A stretch of DNA of 64,000 nt from Choristoneura fumiferana (lineage: Eukaryota > Arthropoda > Insecta > Lepidoptera > Tortricidae): the NCBI RefSeq assembly GCF_025370935.1, contig NC_133485.1, forward strand, positions 19,504,103 to 19,568,102, given 5' to 3'. The notes below the pieces were generated by a model, which searched no databases, was not told the origin of the DNA, and was given only the letters and a program-made list of their open reading frames with translations. The position numbers and the translations under genes are program-made. Every line of letters begins with the position of its first letter. Position 1 is the first letter of the stretch. This document shows, in pieces, positions 12,010-24,224 of this stretch.

Positions 12010-12240
12010 AATTTGGTTATTTATTATTTATTTATTTAATAAAACATTACACCATCATTACAGAGATATATTATATACTCGTGTTTGCGTGTTTGCGTGT
12101 GTTGTGTGTGTGTGTGTGTGTGTGTGTGTTTATGTCGGTGTATTTGTATTGTATAGTGTTGTGAAGTGTGACTTGGCAGTGTCCCGGCGCATTTCGTGTC
12201 TAGTTTCTGGTTCTGCCATATCAGCCGAATAACCGATAAC
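12010..12240 (+). repeat. Repeat carrying a (TG)n tract
   Basis: The run at about 12090-12129 is followed by 'ttatgtcggtgtatttgtat' and 'agtgtgacttggcagtgtcc'. The same order occurs at 56060-56170, so the microsatellite travels with a dispersed element and did not arise here. Confidence 0.65.
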
Positions 12241-12650
12241 CGCTGGGGCAAATCACGAACGAAGGAATGTATTTTTTTTTCTTTTTCGTACAAACTACTT
12301 TGAAATTATCGTATCTATCTAGCCATGATTATAGTCTGAATGGTAAAGCACCTTAATGAACAGGGCCCATTTGCATAATAAAGTACAAGTAAATAGTATT
12401 AGCGATTTTGTTATGGATATTTTACTAATACTATTTAAGTACTTCTATTTTTTTATTATGTAAATGGCCCCTGGTGGTTAATATCGGAACTAATACGTCG
12501 TCAAGCGTTCCGCACTGAATAAGAACGTATTCGTAGCTCTTTGTATGTTTTTACTACGCCGTGCTTACGTGCATCACCGCTAGATGGCGTTAATATCTAT
12601 AGCACGCACGCTGTTGTGAACTGATGACTAATTTCGCTTCGTTTCACAAC

Positions 12651-12722
12651 GACTCCGTGGCGCAACGGTAGCGCGTCTGACTCCAGATCAGAAGGTTGCG
12701 TGTTCAAATCACGTCGGGGTCA
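12651..12722 (+). tRNA. tRNA-Trp (anticodon CCA)
   Basis: Full cloverleaf: acceptor GACTCCG pairs with CGGGGTC (one G-T pair), followed by discriminator A. The anticodon arm TCTGA/TCAGA closes the loop CTCCAGA, giving anticodon CCA. The T-arm contains GTTCAAATC. A T-run (12731-12738) follows and should end RNA polymerase III transcription. 72 nt, no intron. Confidence 0.93.
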
Positions 12723-12932
12723 TAAAATGTATTTTTTTTGTTTCGGAATAATGTAGATAGAGGTATGTATGTATGTTTAGTGGGTGGAAGTCATTGTTTG
12801 ACTTTTAATTGACATTATTGTATTAAACAGAATTGTACAGTAATCATTACTTATGTAACCAAGATTTTTTTTCAAAAGTTCAATTTAGCTGTGCGGCTCA
12901 AAACTGAGCGACCGGGCTTCGCTCTGGCTGTA

Positions 12933-13385
12933 CAGGCGTCCCAAGACTATGGGACATCAAGCGAAAGTACCTGAAATACCGTAGATAGGATATTTTGCTG
13001 AAAGAAGAACATGCTATTTTTAAAAGTTAGTAATTCTGCATTTAAAGATTTTCTAAGAATTACTTTCTTCGTCTGGGAATCGAACCGACTTAAATGTGAA
13101 AAAAAAATCACCCCTATTTTTATGATGCCAATCGAAAGAATGGACAAAAAATAATAATTAATTCTTCCAAAGTAACATACTATCTTAACAGAAAGGAACA
13201 ACGTGAAATTAATTTTTCCACATTTAAGTCGGTTCGATTCCCAGACGAAGCAAGTAATTCTTAGAAAATCTTTAAATGCAGAATTACTAACTTTTAAAAA
13301 TAACATAGTCTTCTTTCAGCAAAATTTCCTATCTACGATATTTCAGGTACTTTCCCTTGATGTCCCATAATCTTGGGACGCCCTG
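12933..13385. mobile_element. Long palindromic MITE, TA target duplication
   Basis: Two arms of about 200 bp are near-perfect inverted copies, for example 'acttaaatgtgaaaaaaaaa' around 13088 and its counterpart 'tttttccacatttaagtcgg' around 13214. Ends are 'caggcgtcccaaga' and the complement of 'cagggcgtcccaaga'. A TA flanks each side, consistent with a Tc1/mariner-type non-autonomous element. Open frames inside are by-products of the palindrome. Confidence 0.78.
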
Positions 13386-13742
13386 TATAATAAAATAATA
13401 ATAGCTCGGTGGATTATACTCGTTTTCTAACACAATTATTCGCTCCCATTGCTTGTTTAAAAGTATTAGATACACGAGTACATTACATAAATAGAAAAAA
13501 AATAGAAATATAAATATTTATTAGCTCTTATAAAAAAATTAAAGGTAAATTCTTTATAAAATTATTTACTTTATTTTTAGTAATTAAAACTAAAAGGTAA
13601 GTAAAAATAAAATAAATTTGAATATAAATTATTCTCAATGTGACAATATTGTTTTTGCATTTACGTGGTCCACGTCAAAATGCATTTGAAAAAGATTAAT
13701 AAAAAAAACTTCATTTATATTTAAAAAAAGAATCAAAAAGTT

Positions 13743-13814
13743 TGGAGATGCGGGGGATCGAACCCCGGGCCTTTCACATGCAAAGCGAACGCTCTACCAC
13801 TGAGCTACATCCCC
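13743..13814 (-). tRNA. tRNA-Ala (anticodon TGC)
   Basis: Read on the minus strand: acceptor GGGGATG pairs with CATCTCC. The anticodon stem TTCGC/GTGAA closes loop TTTGCAT (anticodon TGC). The B box is GGTTCGATCCC and the A box is TAGCTCAGTGGTAGAGC. 72 nt, no intron; a T-run follows downstream on the minus strand. Confidence 0.93.
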
Positions 13815-13855
13815 GCTTACTTCACTGGTTGAAATTAATGATTCACCGATAAACT

Positions 13856-14373
13856 ATTTTTCATCACACTGGTCTTGCTCGTAAGCAGTGTCGTAAAGCA
13901 TAATTATATTAGGTGTGGAACAATAGCCTGCCATTTGTGTAAATAAATATACAAGTACAATATTTATGTAGTTTTATTAATTTGGTTTCCTATCATATTA
14001 TTGTATCTTCTGTTGTGAATAAATAAAATTATCTCATTAAGTACAATATTATATATTTACTGATATTTATGTGCTGAAAAACATTGTTCGTCGCACGGGC
14101 GGTACTGGAAGAATAACTGGATGAATACTCGTACGAACACGAACATCAAGCTTTTTAAGCAGCGTTTCCACCAGAGTTGTGCGAGGATGTGTTGCGAGGC
14201 ATGTGTTTTTCATTAACCAATAGAAACGCTTCATTTACCTCGCCTCGCTCCGCTCAGCTGTTTCCACCAGAGATGTGCTGTGCGAGGATGTGCAAATGAA
14301 GCGTTTCTATTGGTTAATGAAAAACATTTTCCTCCCAACACATCCTCTCACATCTCTGGTGGAAACGCTGCTT
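13856..14373. mobile_element. Two adjacent MITEs
   Basis: 13856-14130 has the paired ends 'catcacactggtcttgctcg' and 'ttcgtcgcacgggcggtact', a short copy of the family seen at 25375-25900 and 52053-52495. 14157-14373 is a palindromic element with ends 'aagcagcgtttccaccagag' and its complement; its relatives are at 54202-54448 and, as a fragment, near 63670. Confidence 0.65.
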
Positions 14374-14379
14374 TATGAT

Positions 14380-15980
14380 CGTCATTTGGCATTTAATATA
14401 AGGCAGTGTGCAAAATATGAGAGGGGGGTCGAATTATGATATTTTGTGAAAATATCGCCCGAAAGAAATAAAAGTCTGTGCATTGGTATAAATAATATAA
14501 CCGGTCAAATAAGTAATGTTTGGATTAAGCATTTGATCAAATTCCACATAGGTACTTACAGGAATCCGCAGGGAATGTATTTAACGAATGGGAAACTATA
14601 ATTATGACGTCAAAATTTACCTACATATCTAGTTAAGTAGTGCGTAGCTAATAATTATTTGTAGGAATAAATTAATCTGGCAAAGTGTACCTTGTATTTT
14701 TTTTAACCTAACAAATTTTGGGTTATTTCTACTCAGAATCACGAGCACTATCGATGACGCAGTTAACCATATGTATGTTGTTGTATGGACCGTCACAAAA
14801 CTGACCAGCAAATTTTGTATGGAAAATTAAGGATAATTAAGGCAAAACCGGCAGGTACATTTTTTTATGAAAACCCCCAGTTAGTAGGTAGAGTCGAACT
14901 CTTAAACTTCTGAGCAAAATTTCGTTAACAAGAGAGTCGTGTCCACAAATTTTGATGAAAATGTTGCTCGAAAGTAGGTAATTATAAGAACTCGTCGACT
15001 GTACTCGTAGTTGGGCCAATCAACTATTTTACCGACACTTTGGGCGTCTCCTGCGTTACCAAAATTGTCTCTGGCGTTACCAAAAAATCGTACTTCCAAC
15101 AAGATATTTCATGGTTTAATACGTTGAACTTTCGTAGGATGGCATGTATTCATGTACTTAAACATGTTTACTTACAAAAATCTGCAATTGTTTGAAAAAT
15201 GTCGCGGACAGATTAATAGTGTGGGTAAAAAAGTTGATTGGCCCAGTTACCAAAATTTCAGTAAATGACTGATAATATTTTTTTACAAATTCGCTGCGGG
15301 TCCCTTTTGACACTTGTTTTTATTAAACGTGATTTCAACGACTCCCTTCTTAGTCATAGGTACAATTTTAATAATTATATATCTAACGGGCCAAATTGTA
15401 GTGTATGCTCTACAAGGTATTTAAATAAATGCTAAAACGTAGTCAAACAAAAATGTTAATAATTAAAATATTTATTTTCTATTTAATAAACAAGTGTGAT
15501 CTGATCGCAAACATCTTATATTTAACAATATCCTGGGAAACGCCGGGTCGTCATCGTGTATCTAAATATAGGTTATATAATTATTTAGATGCAACGTATA
15601 ATAAAAGATTAACAAACTAAAATAAAATGAATTACAACACAGCACAGCATTATAACTTTCTGCAGATAATCGAATAACTAATCATTAAAAATTTAATTTC
15701 TGTTTAATCACTTAACTGAACTAAAATGTTGGTTCTATTCTTTTCCAAATATTATAACATTAATATTTATGATTGTTATCTTATCTACTCGTAACTCGAT
15801 AACAACTGAAGCAACCATTACTTAAATGCAAAATTTTTATAACGGACATTATTCGATATTTTTGAAAATTATGTAGAGTAGCCAACATACAACATTTATC
15901 TTTAGGACTCTACCTATGTATATCGAATAGAACCTTACATAATTTATGGCATGATTTTTACATACTCGTAAAATACGAAA
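14380..15980. other. AT-rich intergenic region, no gene seen
   Basis: Only short open frames rich in Leu, Ile, Tyr and Lys, with no motif or splice structure. No clear repeat boundaries recognised. Confidence 0.5.
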
Positions 15981-15994
15981 AACTTATCGCTTTA

Positions 15995-16345
15995 ATGGAC
16001 GGATGACCTGGTTAAAGCTGCGGGTTCACGGTGGCTGCAGGCCGCTGCCAACCGAAGTAACTGGAGGTCTATGGGGAAAGTCTATGTCCAATAGTTGAAG
16101 TCCTACGACTGATAAAATATGATGAGAATGATGATGATGAACAACCGTGTGTGATGGTTACAACCGTGAATCGTTAAGAACTGCTCATCATACAGCCGTA
16201 GGACGTCCACTGTTGGACATATGCCTCCCCCATAGAATTGCTTGCATCCACCATGAACCACCACCAGGCCACCAGGCTTCAAGCCATGGCTTCTACCAGG
16301 CTCCGTCCATCTCGTTGGTGAACTGCGCTTGCCGATCCAAAAAAC
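15995..16345. mobile_element. Two opposed RTE-type LINE 3' ends
   Basis: 15995-16140 (+) contains 'ggtggctgcaggccgctgcc' and ends in an (ATG)n-like run. 16175-16345 (-) is the same tail reversed ('ggacgtccactgttggacat'). They lie tail to tail just downstream of GOBP1. Confidence 0.65.
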
Positions 16346-16389
16346 TAACACCCATATTGAAAAGGTTAAAATACTGTGGGGGGTCTGCC

Positions 16390-19306
16390 TCAAGCCTCGG
16401 ACTCCATGATGAACTCAGCCATGAGCATCTCCATGGTAGGCGCGATGCCGCGCTCCTGGCAGCCGGCCTTAAAGCACTCGGCGACGCGCAGGATGCGCCA
16501 GCAGTGGTCGGGCTCGGCGTCGTGCTGCTGCTCGCACGAGTGGATCAGAGACACCATCTGCTGCGACAGCACCTCGCCTGCAACCATATGTACATATAGT
16601 ACGGTAACTCCTACTAATGTTATAAACGCAAATGTTTGTGTATGTTGGTTAGTCCTTTATGTTATGTTAAAGGGCCCCATGGGAAGATCGCTTCGAAATT
16701 GCCAGCCAGCCAGCAATTGATTTAGGTAGGTAGCGTAGGACTTTAGCAGAAATAATTTGCTTTTACGGGTAACGGGTTTTTGTTGCGATTTCCGATATTG
16801 TCTTCGATCAAGTAAATCGTAGACAATATTGACATACACTATCGATCGACCGTTTCGATTGGTTTGTAACGACGGATTGTAAAGATAAAACCAACTGAAC
16901 GAATTTCGATGAAATATGGTATGTATGGGTCAGGCATATCTGCCGGATGTACCCGCAAAGATGGGAGCACTCAGCCATATGGTGGGTGCCGCTCGACGGC
17001 CACTGACGGCAAGGCCGGCCGATGCGTAGATGGCGAGATGACCTGGACGCAGGACTGAGAGAGTGGCCGAATGTGGCTCTTGATAGGGAGATGTGGCGGC
17101 CAAGAAGGGAGGCCTTTGCCCGGCAGTGGGATACAAATATAAGCTAAAAAAATGGTAGTTAATAGCTGGATGTCTGAATAACACATAGGCTACTTTTCAT
17201 CCCGATATTGCCACGGGATCGAAATAAAATCTCGACTTCTCATCCGTCAGGTACAGAATTATGAAAGGCAGGGTTGTTTACGCGAAATGTACACGAAAAG
17301 GTCTCGCTTCAGCATGGAACCAGGGGTGGAGTGAGCGCTGGTCTTCCGCATTCAAAGCAGCAACCCAAGCAGTGCCGTTATATTATACATACCGTTGGGG
17401 AAAGACTTGATGAACTTGTCGGTGTTCTCGTGATGCATGCGCTCGCCGTCGGTGAGCAGGTTGAAGTGCCGCGACATGCACTGGATGGCGCAGCCCAGCT
17501 CGCGGTGCTCGAACTTGAAGTCCTCGCGCCAGAAGTGGAAGAACTCCTCCATCTTCTCCTCCGTCAATTGGGTCTGTTGAAAGATTCGTTCAACAAGTGC
17601 AGGTGGTAGGACCTTGTGCAAGGTACCACCATCTTGCTCGCTAATCCTGCCGTGAAGCAGCAGTGCTTGCACTGTTGTGTTTCGGCGTGGAGAGCAAGAC
17701 AGCCGGTGAAATTACTAGCACTTGAGGTATCCCATCTTAGGCTATAGGTTGGCAACGCATCTGCAATACTTACCCCTGTTGTTGCAGATGTTTATGGGCG
17801 TTGGTGATTTCTTACCATCAGAAGACCCACTTGCTCGTTTGCCATCCAGTCGATTGAAAAAAAAAAGTGAAGGTGACTAAAGTTGATGACGCTTCGAACT
17901 CAATCAGAGATCCTCAGAGCAACAAGTCACGAAAAACGCGTCAGTGCAGTGTGGTGGTGTTAATAGTTGGGTTTATGGTCTACCACTACATCGTAGGTAT
18001 CAATACCGTAATAGGAACGTGTCAATAACGGAATGTCAAATGCATGTATGACACACGACGGAAACGGTCGGTTAGTAGGTTCAAAAAAAACCGGCCAAGA
18101 GCATGTCGGACACGCCCGAAATAGGGTTCCGTAGCCATTACGAAAAAATTAAGTAATATTTTTCTAAGGATTTCCTATTTAGTACGGAATATTCCAAGTT
18201 TAGGTACTTATACCTTAGACCACTTAAACTATTAATAATTCTCAAGAAAACTTAACCGTTATAGTATTCCTTGTAAGTTTGATATACTTACTACCATCCT
18301 GATTTTTTTTTCAAATTTTTGTACCCTGATACCTGACCATCAATACCCCACACTACAAGGTTGAGTGAGAAAAAAAAATCACCCCCACTTTACGTCTATG
18401 GGAGGTACTCTAAAAAAAAAATTTTTTTATGTACCATTTTGTCGGCATAGCTAACACATATATTTGTGCAAAAGTACAGCTTTCTAGCCGCGAACGGACA
18501 GACAGACAGACATGGCGAAACTTTAAGGGAAAACTGAAGTTTTTGCCATTTTGGCTACGGAACCCTAAAAACATGCTAATGGGCGTAGTCTCATACTTTT
18601 CAATACAAAGAATATATTTTTGCCTGACAGGTTGCTATTACGATCATCAACGGGTAGTCTTTTAGTTTGTATGTGTTCTTGCAGTACGGGGGTGGAGGAG
18701 CTGCATGAACACACATTAGCAATCGCAAGAAGTAATCGTTTATTTGTTCACTGATATGGAATGGACCGCTGCCGCTGGGTGCGAAGAACACTGGAGTGGA
18801 GACCACGTGCCAACACCCGCGGTAGAGGAAGACCTCCTTCTCTTGATGGAAGGATGACATCCGGCAGCAAGCCGGCATTAACTGGATGAAGGTAGCAGGA
18901 GACAGACAGACGTGGAAACGTGAAGAGGAGGCCTACGTTCGAAGACGGAAGCAACAAGGGCTGCTATAGAGATAGAGAGAATGGACATCCGCACAGTAAC
19001 GCCTGATTCAATTAATAAAAATATTTGAAATAGAAAAGGGAGAAAAGGAGAGGCTACAGAAAAGACAATTGAAACAAAATAACTTGATACATTAAAAAAA
19101 AATTAGAGCGATGCCACCAGCAAAAGTCGCTGATAACGAAATAAGTAAATCGGTTCGGATATTGTGAAACCGCTTACGCTCTCTCTGCACTGCTTGAGTG
19201 CCTCCCCGAAGCCGAGCGTGACATCCTTCATGACGTCGACGGTGCCCCGAGCGGCGACCAGCAGCGCAGCCAGCGCCAGCGTGCGACCCAGCGCGCCCGC
19301 GGACAT
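16390..19306 (-). CDS. GOBP1: General odorant-binding protein 1
   Basis: A secreted carrier that binds odour molecules in the fluid around antennal receptor neurons. Minus-strand exons: 19306-19178, 17573-17393, 16577-16390; 165 codons plus TGA, the usual family length. Residues 1-21 form a signal peptide (MSAGALGRTLALAALLVAARG). The six family cysteines are at residues 40, 71, 75, 118, 129 and 138, equal to mature positions 19, 50, 54, 97, 108 and 117, the standard PBP/GOBP pattern. GOBP1-type features are VMKDVTLGFG at the mature N-terminus, HRELGCAIQCMS, the KSFPNG at the exon 2/3 junction, and the C-terminus AEFIMESEA. Introns fall at the positions usual for the family. The two introns hold several repeats. 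No sibling GOBP2 or PBP gene is visible in the window. Confidence 0.97.
16945..17255 (+). mobile_element. LINE C-terminal fragment plus Helitron-like unit
   Basis: 17023-17150 reads as the end of a LINE ORF2 (RRWRDDLDAGLREWP, then REAFARQWDTNIS and stop). 17150-17255 resembles one unit of the tandem array at 31.9-33.1 kb ('agctggatgtctgaataaca', 'ttcatcccgatattgccacg'). Both are in intron 2 of GOBP1. Confidence 0.55.
17590..17870 (+). repeat. Retroposon 3' end in GOBP1 intron 1
   Basis: Ends 'gacccacttgctcgtttgcc', 'atccagtcgattg' and an A-run; the same family appears inverted at 52810-53040, sharing the 'ctgtgaag..agtgcttgcactg' core. Confidence 0.55.
18085..18568 (+). mobile_element. 'ccggccaagagc' element, near complete
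   Basis: Runs from 'ccggccaagagcatgtcgga' to 'ttggctacggaaccctaaaa'. Similar full-length copy at 22888-23516. Lies in intron 1 of GOBP1. No coding capacity. Confidence 0.65.
18760..18968 (+). mobile_element. LINE ORF2 C-terminal fragment
   Basis: Readable across one frame change: RWVRRTLEWRPR, then QQAGINWMKVAGDRQTW and EEEAYVRRRKQQGLL followed by a stop. This matches the general layout of lepidopteran LINE termini. In intron 1 of GOBP1; inactive. Confidence 0.55.
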
Positions 19307-19334
19307 GATGCTGACTCGGCGAAGACGCCGCGCC

Positions 19335-19342
19335 CTCATATA
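19335..19342 (-). promoter_or_regulatory. TATA box of GOBP1
   Basis: Minus strand TATATGAG lies about 30 bp upstream of the ATG region (ATG at 19306), inside 'ctggtatatgagggcg'. Spacing implies a very short 5' UTR. Confidence 0.5.
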
Positions 19343-19929
19343 CCAGCTGCCTGCCCGACGCTGGGTTGCCAGGGACTGTAGCTAAAGGCTACAGTCGCTC
19401 CTATACGAGTATTCGACGTGGGGAGTAGGGCAAACCTTGGTTTATCGGTGATAAAAAATAAACTAAGTTTTATGTAAAAAATTGTTGACTAGGTATATTT
19501 GTATTGTCACCCAAACTATATTTGCATACCAAATTTCAAGTCGATGCCATTAACCGTTGAAGAGTTCCGTCCTGTGGAGTCGATCTTGGCCGACTACCAG
19601 GATGTCACTACCAGATTATTGTATTGTCACGCAATTTACATGACACATACAAAAAAAAACAGGTACTTGGTAATCCGGTGATACTGCGATAATCTTATGC
19701 TGAGCTCACAATAGAAAAACACAAGCAATTAAATCGCTACCAACCAAAGGATCAAAACAGCTCCCATCGATTTTATAGCTTGCATTTCCTCATAGTGAGG
19801 ATCTGTATAAGAAAATAAAGCAGCATCACCGAATTACCCAGTATCACCGATTAGCCAAGGTTTTCCCCACTCTGGACCGATTGGTGGACCACATTGACGT
19901 GCATTAAGTCGGTTCCAGGGTAGACAGTT

Positions 19930-20350
19930 GGTAATATGCACCACAGCGGAGCGCCACCAGCGCCTGCGCTGCCTACCCTACCTACTCAATGCACGCCATA
20001 ATATAGCTTGTGGTGTAGGAAAGGGTCAATGGCAAAAGATAAAGAGGACGTTCTCCCATGCGCTGGACTGGTCAGAGAAGCCCTAAAAAATACTCCTCTC
20101 AACACTTGCGCCGCCCAGGGAGAACTGGCGTAGATTTGATCGACGTGCTACGTGACCAGGACTGCTCTCTCAAGAGTATCCAACAAAGAAGCGAGGTCGC
20201 CATGAGGCAGGCCATCTCGGCTTTTAAAATCATCATAATCAGCCTTAGGACCCCTTTTGGACATACGCCTCCTTCTTGGACCTCCAGTTGCTTCGGTCGG
20301 AAGCAGCCTGCATCCACCGTGAACTCGCGGTTTTAACCAGGTCATCCGTC
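19930..20350. mobile_element. LINE remnants
   Basis: 20025-20180 (+) resembles an eroded LINE ORF2 tail (frame: RSPMRWTGQ). 20230-20350 (-) is an RTE-type tail with 'ccaccgtgaactcgcggttt'. The stretch upstream to 19390 holds eroded transposon sequence and no gene. Confidence 0.45.
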
Positions 20351-20354
20351 ACAC

Positions 20355-21760
20355 GACACACGACCACAGACACCAAATACAGAATTGGACTAGTAGTGGA
20401 CTGATAATCATAAAAAAGCTGGAGTGTTCAGGTAAATTGGTCTGCTGGCAACCCAGGGAAGGCCTGTATTATCAGCTAATGTCCAGCATTAGCGGCAGGC
20501 AAGGGCCGTGACTGTTACTTTGTTTACTTGCGACTGTTAGCAAATTGCCAGCTGCCTGCATCGCGCTATCGGACCGTGACTCCGTAAATACTCACTGTAT
20601 TAACTGAGTAGGTAATGACATATTGATTAACACTCGGATTAGAAAATAATGTAGTACTGTAGCTTATTAGCTTACCTTTTAACTGCGCTGGTACATTAAC
20701 TTAAGTAACCAGCCTGTGTGCAATGTAAAAATAATTAACATTCATTAATTAAAACTTAATTGTTTGCTTAAAGAGCTAATGCACTGAATTGGCCTCGAAA
20801 TACTGCATTAAAAAATTCCATCCATCCCAGCCTATATACGTCCCACTGCTGGGCACAGGCCTCCTCCTTTTAGAACAAGAGGGCTTGGGCCATAGTTCCC
20901 ACATAAAAACAAATTTTACCGACTACAAAAACCATGATTAAGTATCATTTAAATTACGAGTATTGTCTGACTGCCATTGGTCCTTGTGTCTTATAGAAAT
21001 AGAAATAGTAGGTAGACAGCGACTTCTTCAAAGGATGCGTAATGCCTACGCTAGGTTCTGTTTCAGGATTCCCCCACGATCACAGTCTCGTCTTACATTA
21101 ATGATTAATGATGGCATGCACACTGGCTTAGGATAGCTAAACGACAGTCGAGCTTGTGTTCGCATGGTTCTTGTTTGATGTAATCAAGACAAGGTCTCCC
21201 AACTACCTTTTCCAAAAGTTTACAATGGTCCGATTTAAATAGACTTCATGGTCTGCACAGTTTACGCATATTTTTTTATATCATATTTCTATTTTGCATA
21301 ATCTGTTTACGCATAATAGTATTGATTGTTTAGGCAGAGTTCTTTATTTTAACGATCACAGGCCTTATTGGCTAACGCGCTGATGTTCGCGATCGAATCC
21401 TCCATCTCATTTTACCATCGTCTTATGCCGTATGATAGTAAGAAATGTTGAAAACGATGGCTACTCTGAGTGCGTTAGACAACTCTTTCTCGTCGTCTCC
21501 TCATCGTCGTCCTCCTCGTGCCTCTGTTATGTGTTCTCTCTTTGCGTGTGCCTCTGTTTTGAAAAGTAAAGTATCGCCTTATCTTATCATACTTATCATA
21601 TCTTACATAGTCCTTAAAATAATAATAAAAATCCTTCTTGGGCAAAAACCTACAAAAAAAAAGTGTGCTTCTTTAAGAACACTGGGCAGAATACGGAAGT
21701 TCCTTTAAATACTCATATGCGTGGGCAGGACGAATATATTGTAATATAAATAAATGATAT
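20355..21760. other. Intergenic, no gene seen
   Basis: Contains a short dispersed repeat around 21365-21485 ('gctaacgcgctgatgttcgc', 'ctctgagtgcgttagacaac') that recurs at about 36475-36590 and 37230-37345. A (TCG)-rich pyrimidine stretch at 21485-21530 is low complexity. Confidence 0.45.
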
Positions 21761-21764
21761 CTTT

Positions 21765-22140
21765 TCTGCTAAATGATATCTTTTGAAATGTCAGATGTGC
21801 CCTGTAGATGCTCATTTACAGTTCTTATTGGCTCTCTCATAGGCAAGTATGCAGCTGCTGCAGTGTCTATGAAAGCGGCATGCAATTTATACTCCTTGAA
21901 AATCATCATTTGGTAAAAGTGGAACTGATGATGAAGACCATACAGTTGACCATCGGAGTTACTACTCAATAACAAGTATTTCACGGGTTGAATTTTAATT
22001 ACTTTGACACAGTTGCTAAGCAATTTATGCTCCTATGCATATGGTAAAACGGGTGGTGAAGCACCAGGACTCCTCAATAATGAACGTCTCTGCATCGGAA
22101 AAAGCAAACTTTCGAAAAGGTGACGAGCAGTTGACTTACT
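21765..22140 (-). repeat. Unclassified low-coding block
   Basis: An 84-codon minus-strand frame covers 21769-22023, but it has no recognisable motif, no signal peptide and no splice partner. Its position directly beside a hairpin MITE suggests dispersed repeat; not proven. Confidence 0.3.
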
Positions 22141-22210
22141 ACTGTTGAACTATTGTATCTTAGATTATTTACACTAAAAAGCGTGAAAAAAAAATTATAA
22201 CAAAAAATTT

Positions 22211-22414
22211 AACCGACTAAAAAAAACCATGAAAATAATTTTCTACCAGTCTGAAGTCGGTCGGTGCCTCAGCACGAGCCAGCAGGAGTGATTGAAGCCC
22301 AATCAATGTATAGCATGTAGGTGAGGTAGATGACTATAGGTCCACTCCTGCTGGTTCGTGCTGAGACACCGACTTCAGACTGGTAGAAAATTATTTTCAT
22401 GGCTTTTTGTAGTC
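22211..22414. mobile_element. Hairpin MITE
   Basis: Arms 'accatgaaaataattttcta' / 'ccagtctgaagtcgg' and their complements near 22365-22405 enclose a short spacer; the inner arms read 'cagcacgagccagcaggagt' and complement. About 200 bp in total. Confidence 0.7.
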
Positions 22415-22727
22415 TCTTATTTTTTTTTTATCAAGAAAACATCTTTAATAATAATGAATAGTTTAGGACCTATTGCGATTTTAGTAACCGACCCTTTATT
22501 TTTGCTCGTCAGTGTATTTGTAGAATTTTATGCTTGCCTTTTGAATCTAAGTATGTTTCTAAACTACGTGTTGTGTATAATAGGTTTCTGTACCTAACAT
22601 CTAGATCTAGATGCTGGATTAAAACTGCAATATTTACCCACTTTGATTTTTATTCCAATTTCCTATTTACCATTTACAGTTTTCAGTAATTTTTTAACAC
22701 ATTGACATTAACATTGTGGCCCACAAT

Positions 22728-24057
22728 TTAACCCATTTGCATTGCCTTATTAGCAGTTGGTCCTGGGACCACAGCGGCACAGCACGATGCGACCATAATC
22801 AATATACATACAAACAACTTCGTCATATTTGCTTGGATGATTTGTCTGAAAAATATAAGAAAGTGTTTTAGTACTTAGTTGTAATAAATAAAAAACTGGC
22901 CAAGAGCTTTTTGGACACATCCAAAATACCTAGGGTTTCGTAGCCGTTATGAAAAAACCAAGGAATAATTTTCTAAGGATTTTGTATTTTGTACGGAATC
23001 TTCCATAATTTAGGTATATTTTATGCTATTTACTCTTAAACTACTAATAATTCTAAAGCAAACTTAACCGTTTTAGTTTTCCTTGAAAGTTTGATATATT
23101 TACTACCATCCTGAATTTTTTCAAATTTTTCCACCCACCGGTTTAGATTTAAGAGGGGGGGACGCTCGATTTTAATGAAAATGTGCACTTAAAGTTGAAT
23201 ATATCGCAAACATGTCGCTGTATCGAAAAATTGTCTTAGCAAACCTCTAATGGTTTTAAAAGACCTATCCAACGGTACCCCATACTATAGGTTTGGATGA
23301 GAGAAAAATCACCCCCACTTTACGTCTATGGGAGGTACGCTAAAAAAATGTTTTTTTGATTTTTTTATTGTGCCATTTTGTCGGCATAGTTTACATATAT
23401 ATCCGTGCAAAATTACAGCTTTCTAGCGTTGATAGTCCCTGAGCAAAGCCGCGGAGACAGACATGGTGAAACTATAAGGGTTCCGTTTTTGCCATTTTGG
23501 CTCCGGAACCCTAAAAACCGGCCAAGAACATTTTGGACACATCCAAAATACCTAGGGTTTCGTAGCCGTTATGAAAAAACCAAGGAATAATTTTCTAAGG
23601 ATTTTGTATTTTGTACGGAATTTTCCGAGTAGGTAGGTATGTACTTAGGTAAGTATATTTAATAAGTTAGGCTACTATTTACTCTTTACTAGTAATTGTC
23701 AAGAGAACTTAGTCGTAATATTTAGTTGTTGTTAATTTAATATATTTATTAGGAATGTTTTCAAAATTATCAATCCAACAGTTTAACTCATAGAAGGGGC
23801 TCTAAAGCTAAAGTATCGGTTTGAAAATTTAGAAAAAAATAATGAATTTCATGATGGTATATGAAACTTACAAGGAAAACTTTACCATAAATTGTGCATT
23901 TCGCCTTCTGATAATGTAAACAATAACGTCAAGTTTTACAAATATTTTTTACAAAAATAAATTGTTATTTAATTAATAACTGATATTTAAGGTCAAATAG
24001 TACTTACCGACGCAAGGAAATACCTCCATTAGCAGCTACAACTTTATTGGTGGTCAT
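22728..24057 (-). CDS. Small secreted peptide precursor (unknown)
   Basis: A three-exon minus-strand gene. Exon 1 is non-coding (about 24612-24550, donor CAA|GTAAGT). Exon 2 is 24184-24008 with an ATG at 24057. Exon 3 starts at 22845 and ends at TAA 22730-22728. Exons 2 and 3 join in frame, giving 55 residues: MTTNKVVAANGGISLRR, then QIIQAN, then MTKLFVCILI MVASCCAA and VVPGPTANKAMQMG. The Met at 22826 alone would give a 32-residue precursor: an 18-residue signal peptide and a 14-residue tail ending in Gly, which could be amidated. Skipping exon 2 would place this signal peptide at the N-terminus. A TATA box, clean splice sites and a poly(A) signal (about 22648-22653) support a real gene. I do not recognise the family; neuropeptide-like or immune-type peptides are guesses. 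Confidence 0.62.
22888..23640 (+). mobile_element. Tandem pair of 'ccggccaagagc' elements
   Basis: A complete element (22888-23516, from 'actggccaagagctttttgg' to 'ttggctccggaaccctaaaa') is followed directly by the first part of a second (23514-23640) beginning 'ccggccaagaacattttgga'. The two share private differences such as 'cacatccaaaatacctaggg', so they look like a local tandem duplication. Inside intron 2 of the peptide gene. Confidence 0.65.
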
Positions 24058-24224
24058 TTTGTTTTTAAACAGTGAAGCGGACTGGAGTTGGGTAGGACGG
24101 CGGGAGCGGCCTGTAGTTAGCGGCGAGAAATGACACCGGGGACTTTTCGTTACTACACTCTTTCCTTCAATCTCTATTATAGTTCTGTGAAAATTAACAA
24201 TAAAACTAAGTTACGTAGTTACTA

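Noticed and set aside
12947..13306. 119-codon frame on the minus strand
   Set aside because: Lies wholly within the palindromic TA-flanked MITE, and the two arms give the same words in opposite orientation.
16147..16720. Open frames on + across GOBP1 exon 3
   Set aside because: Opposite-strand shadows of GOBP1 and of RTE tails.
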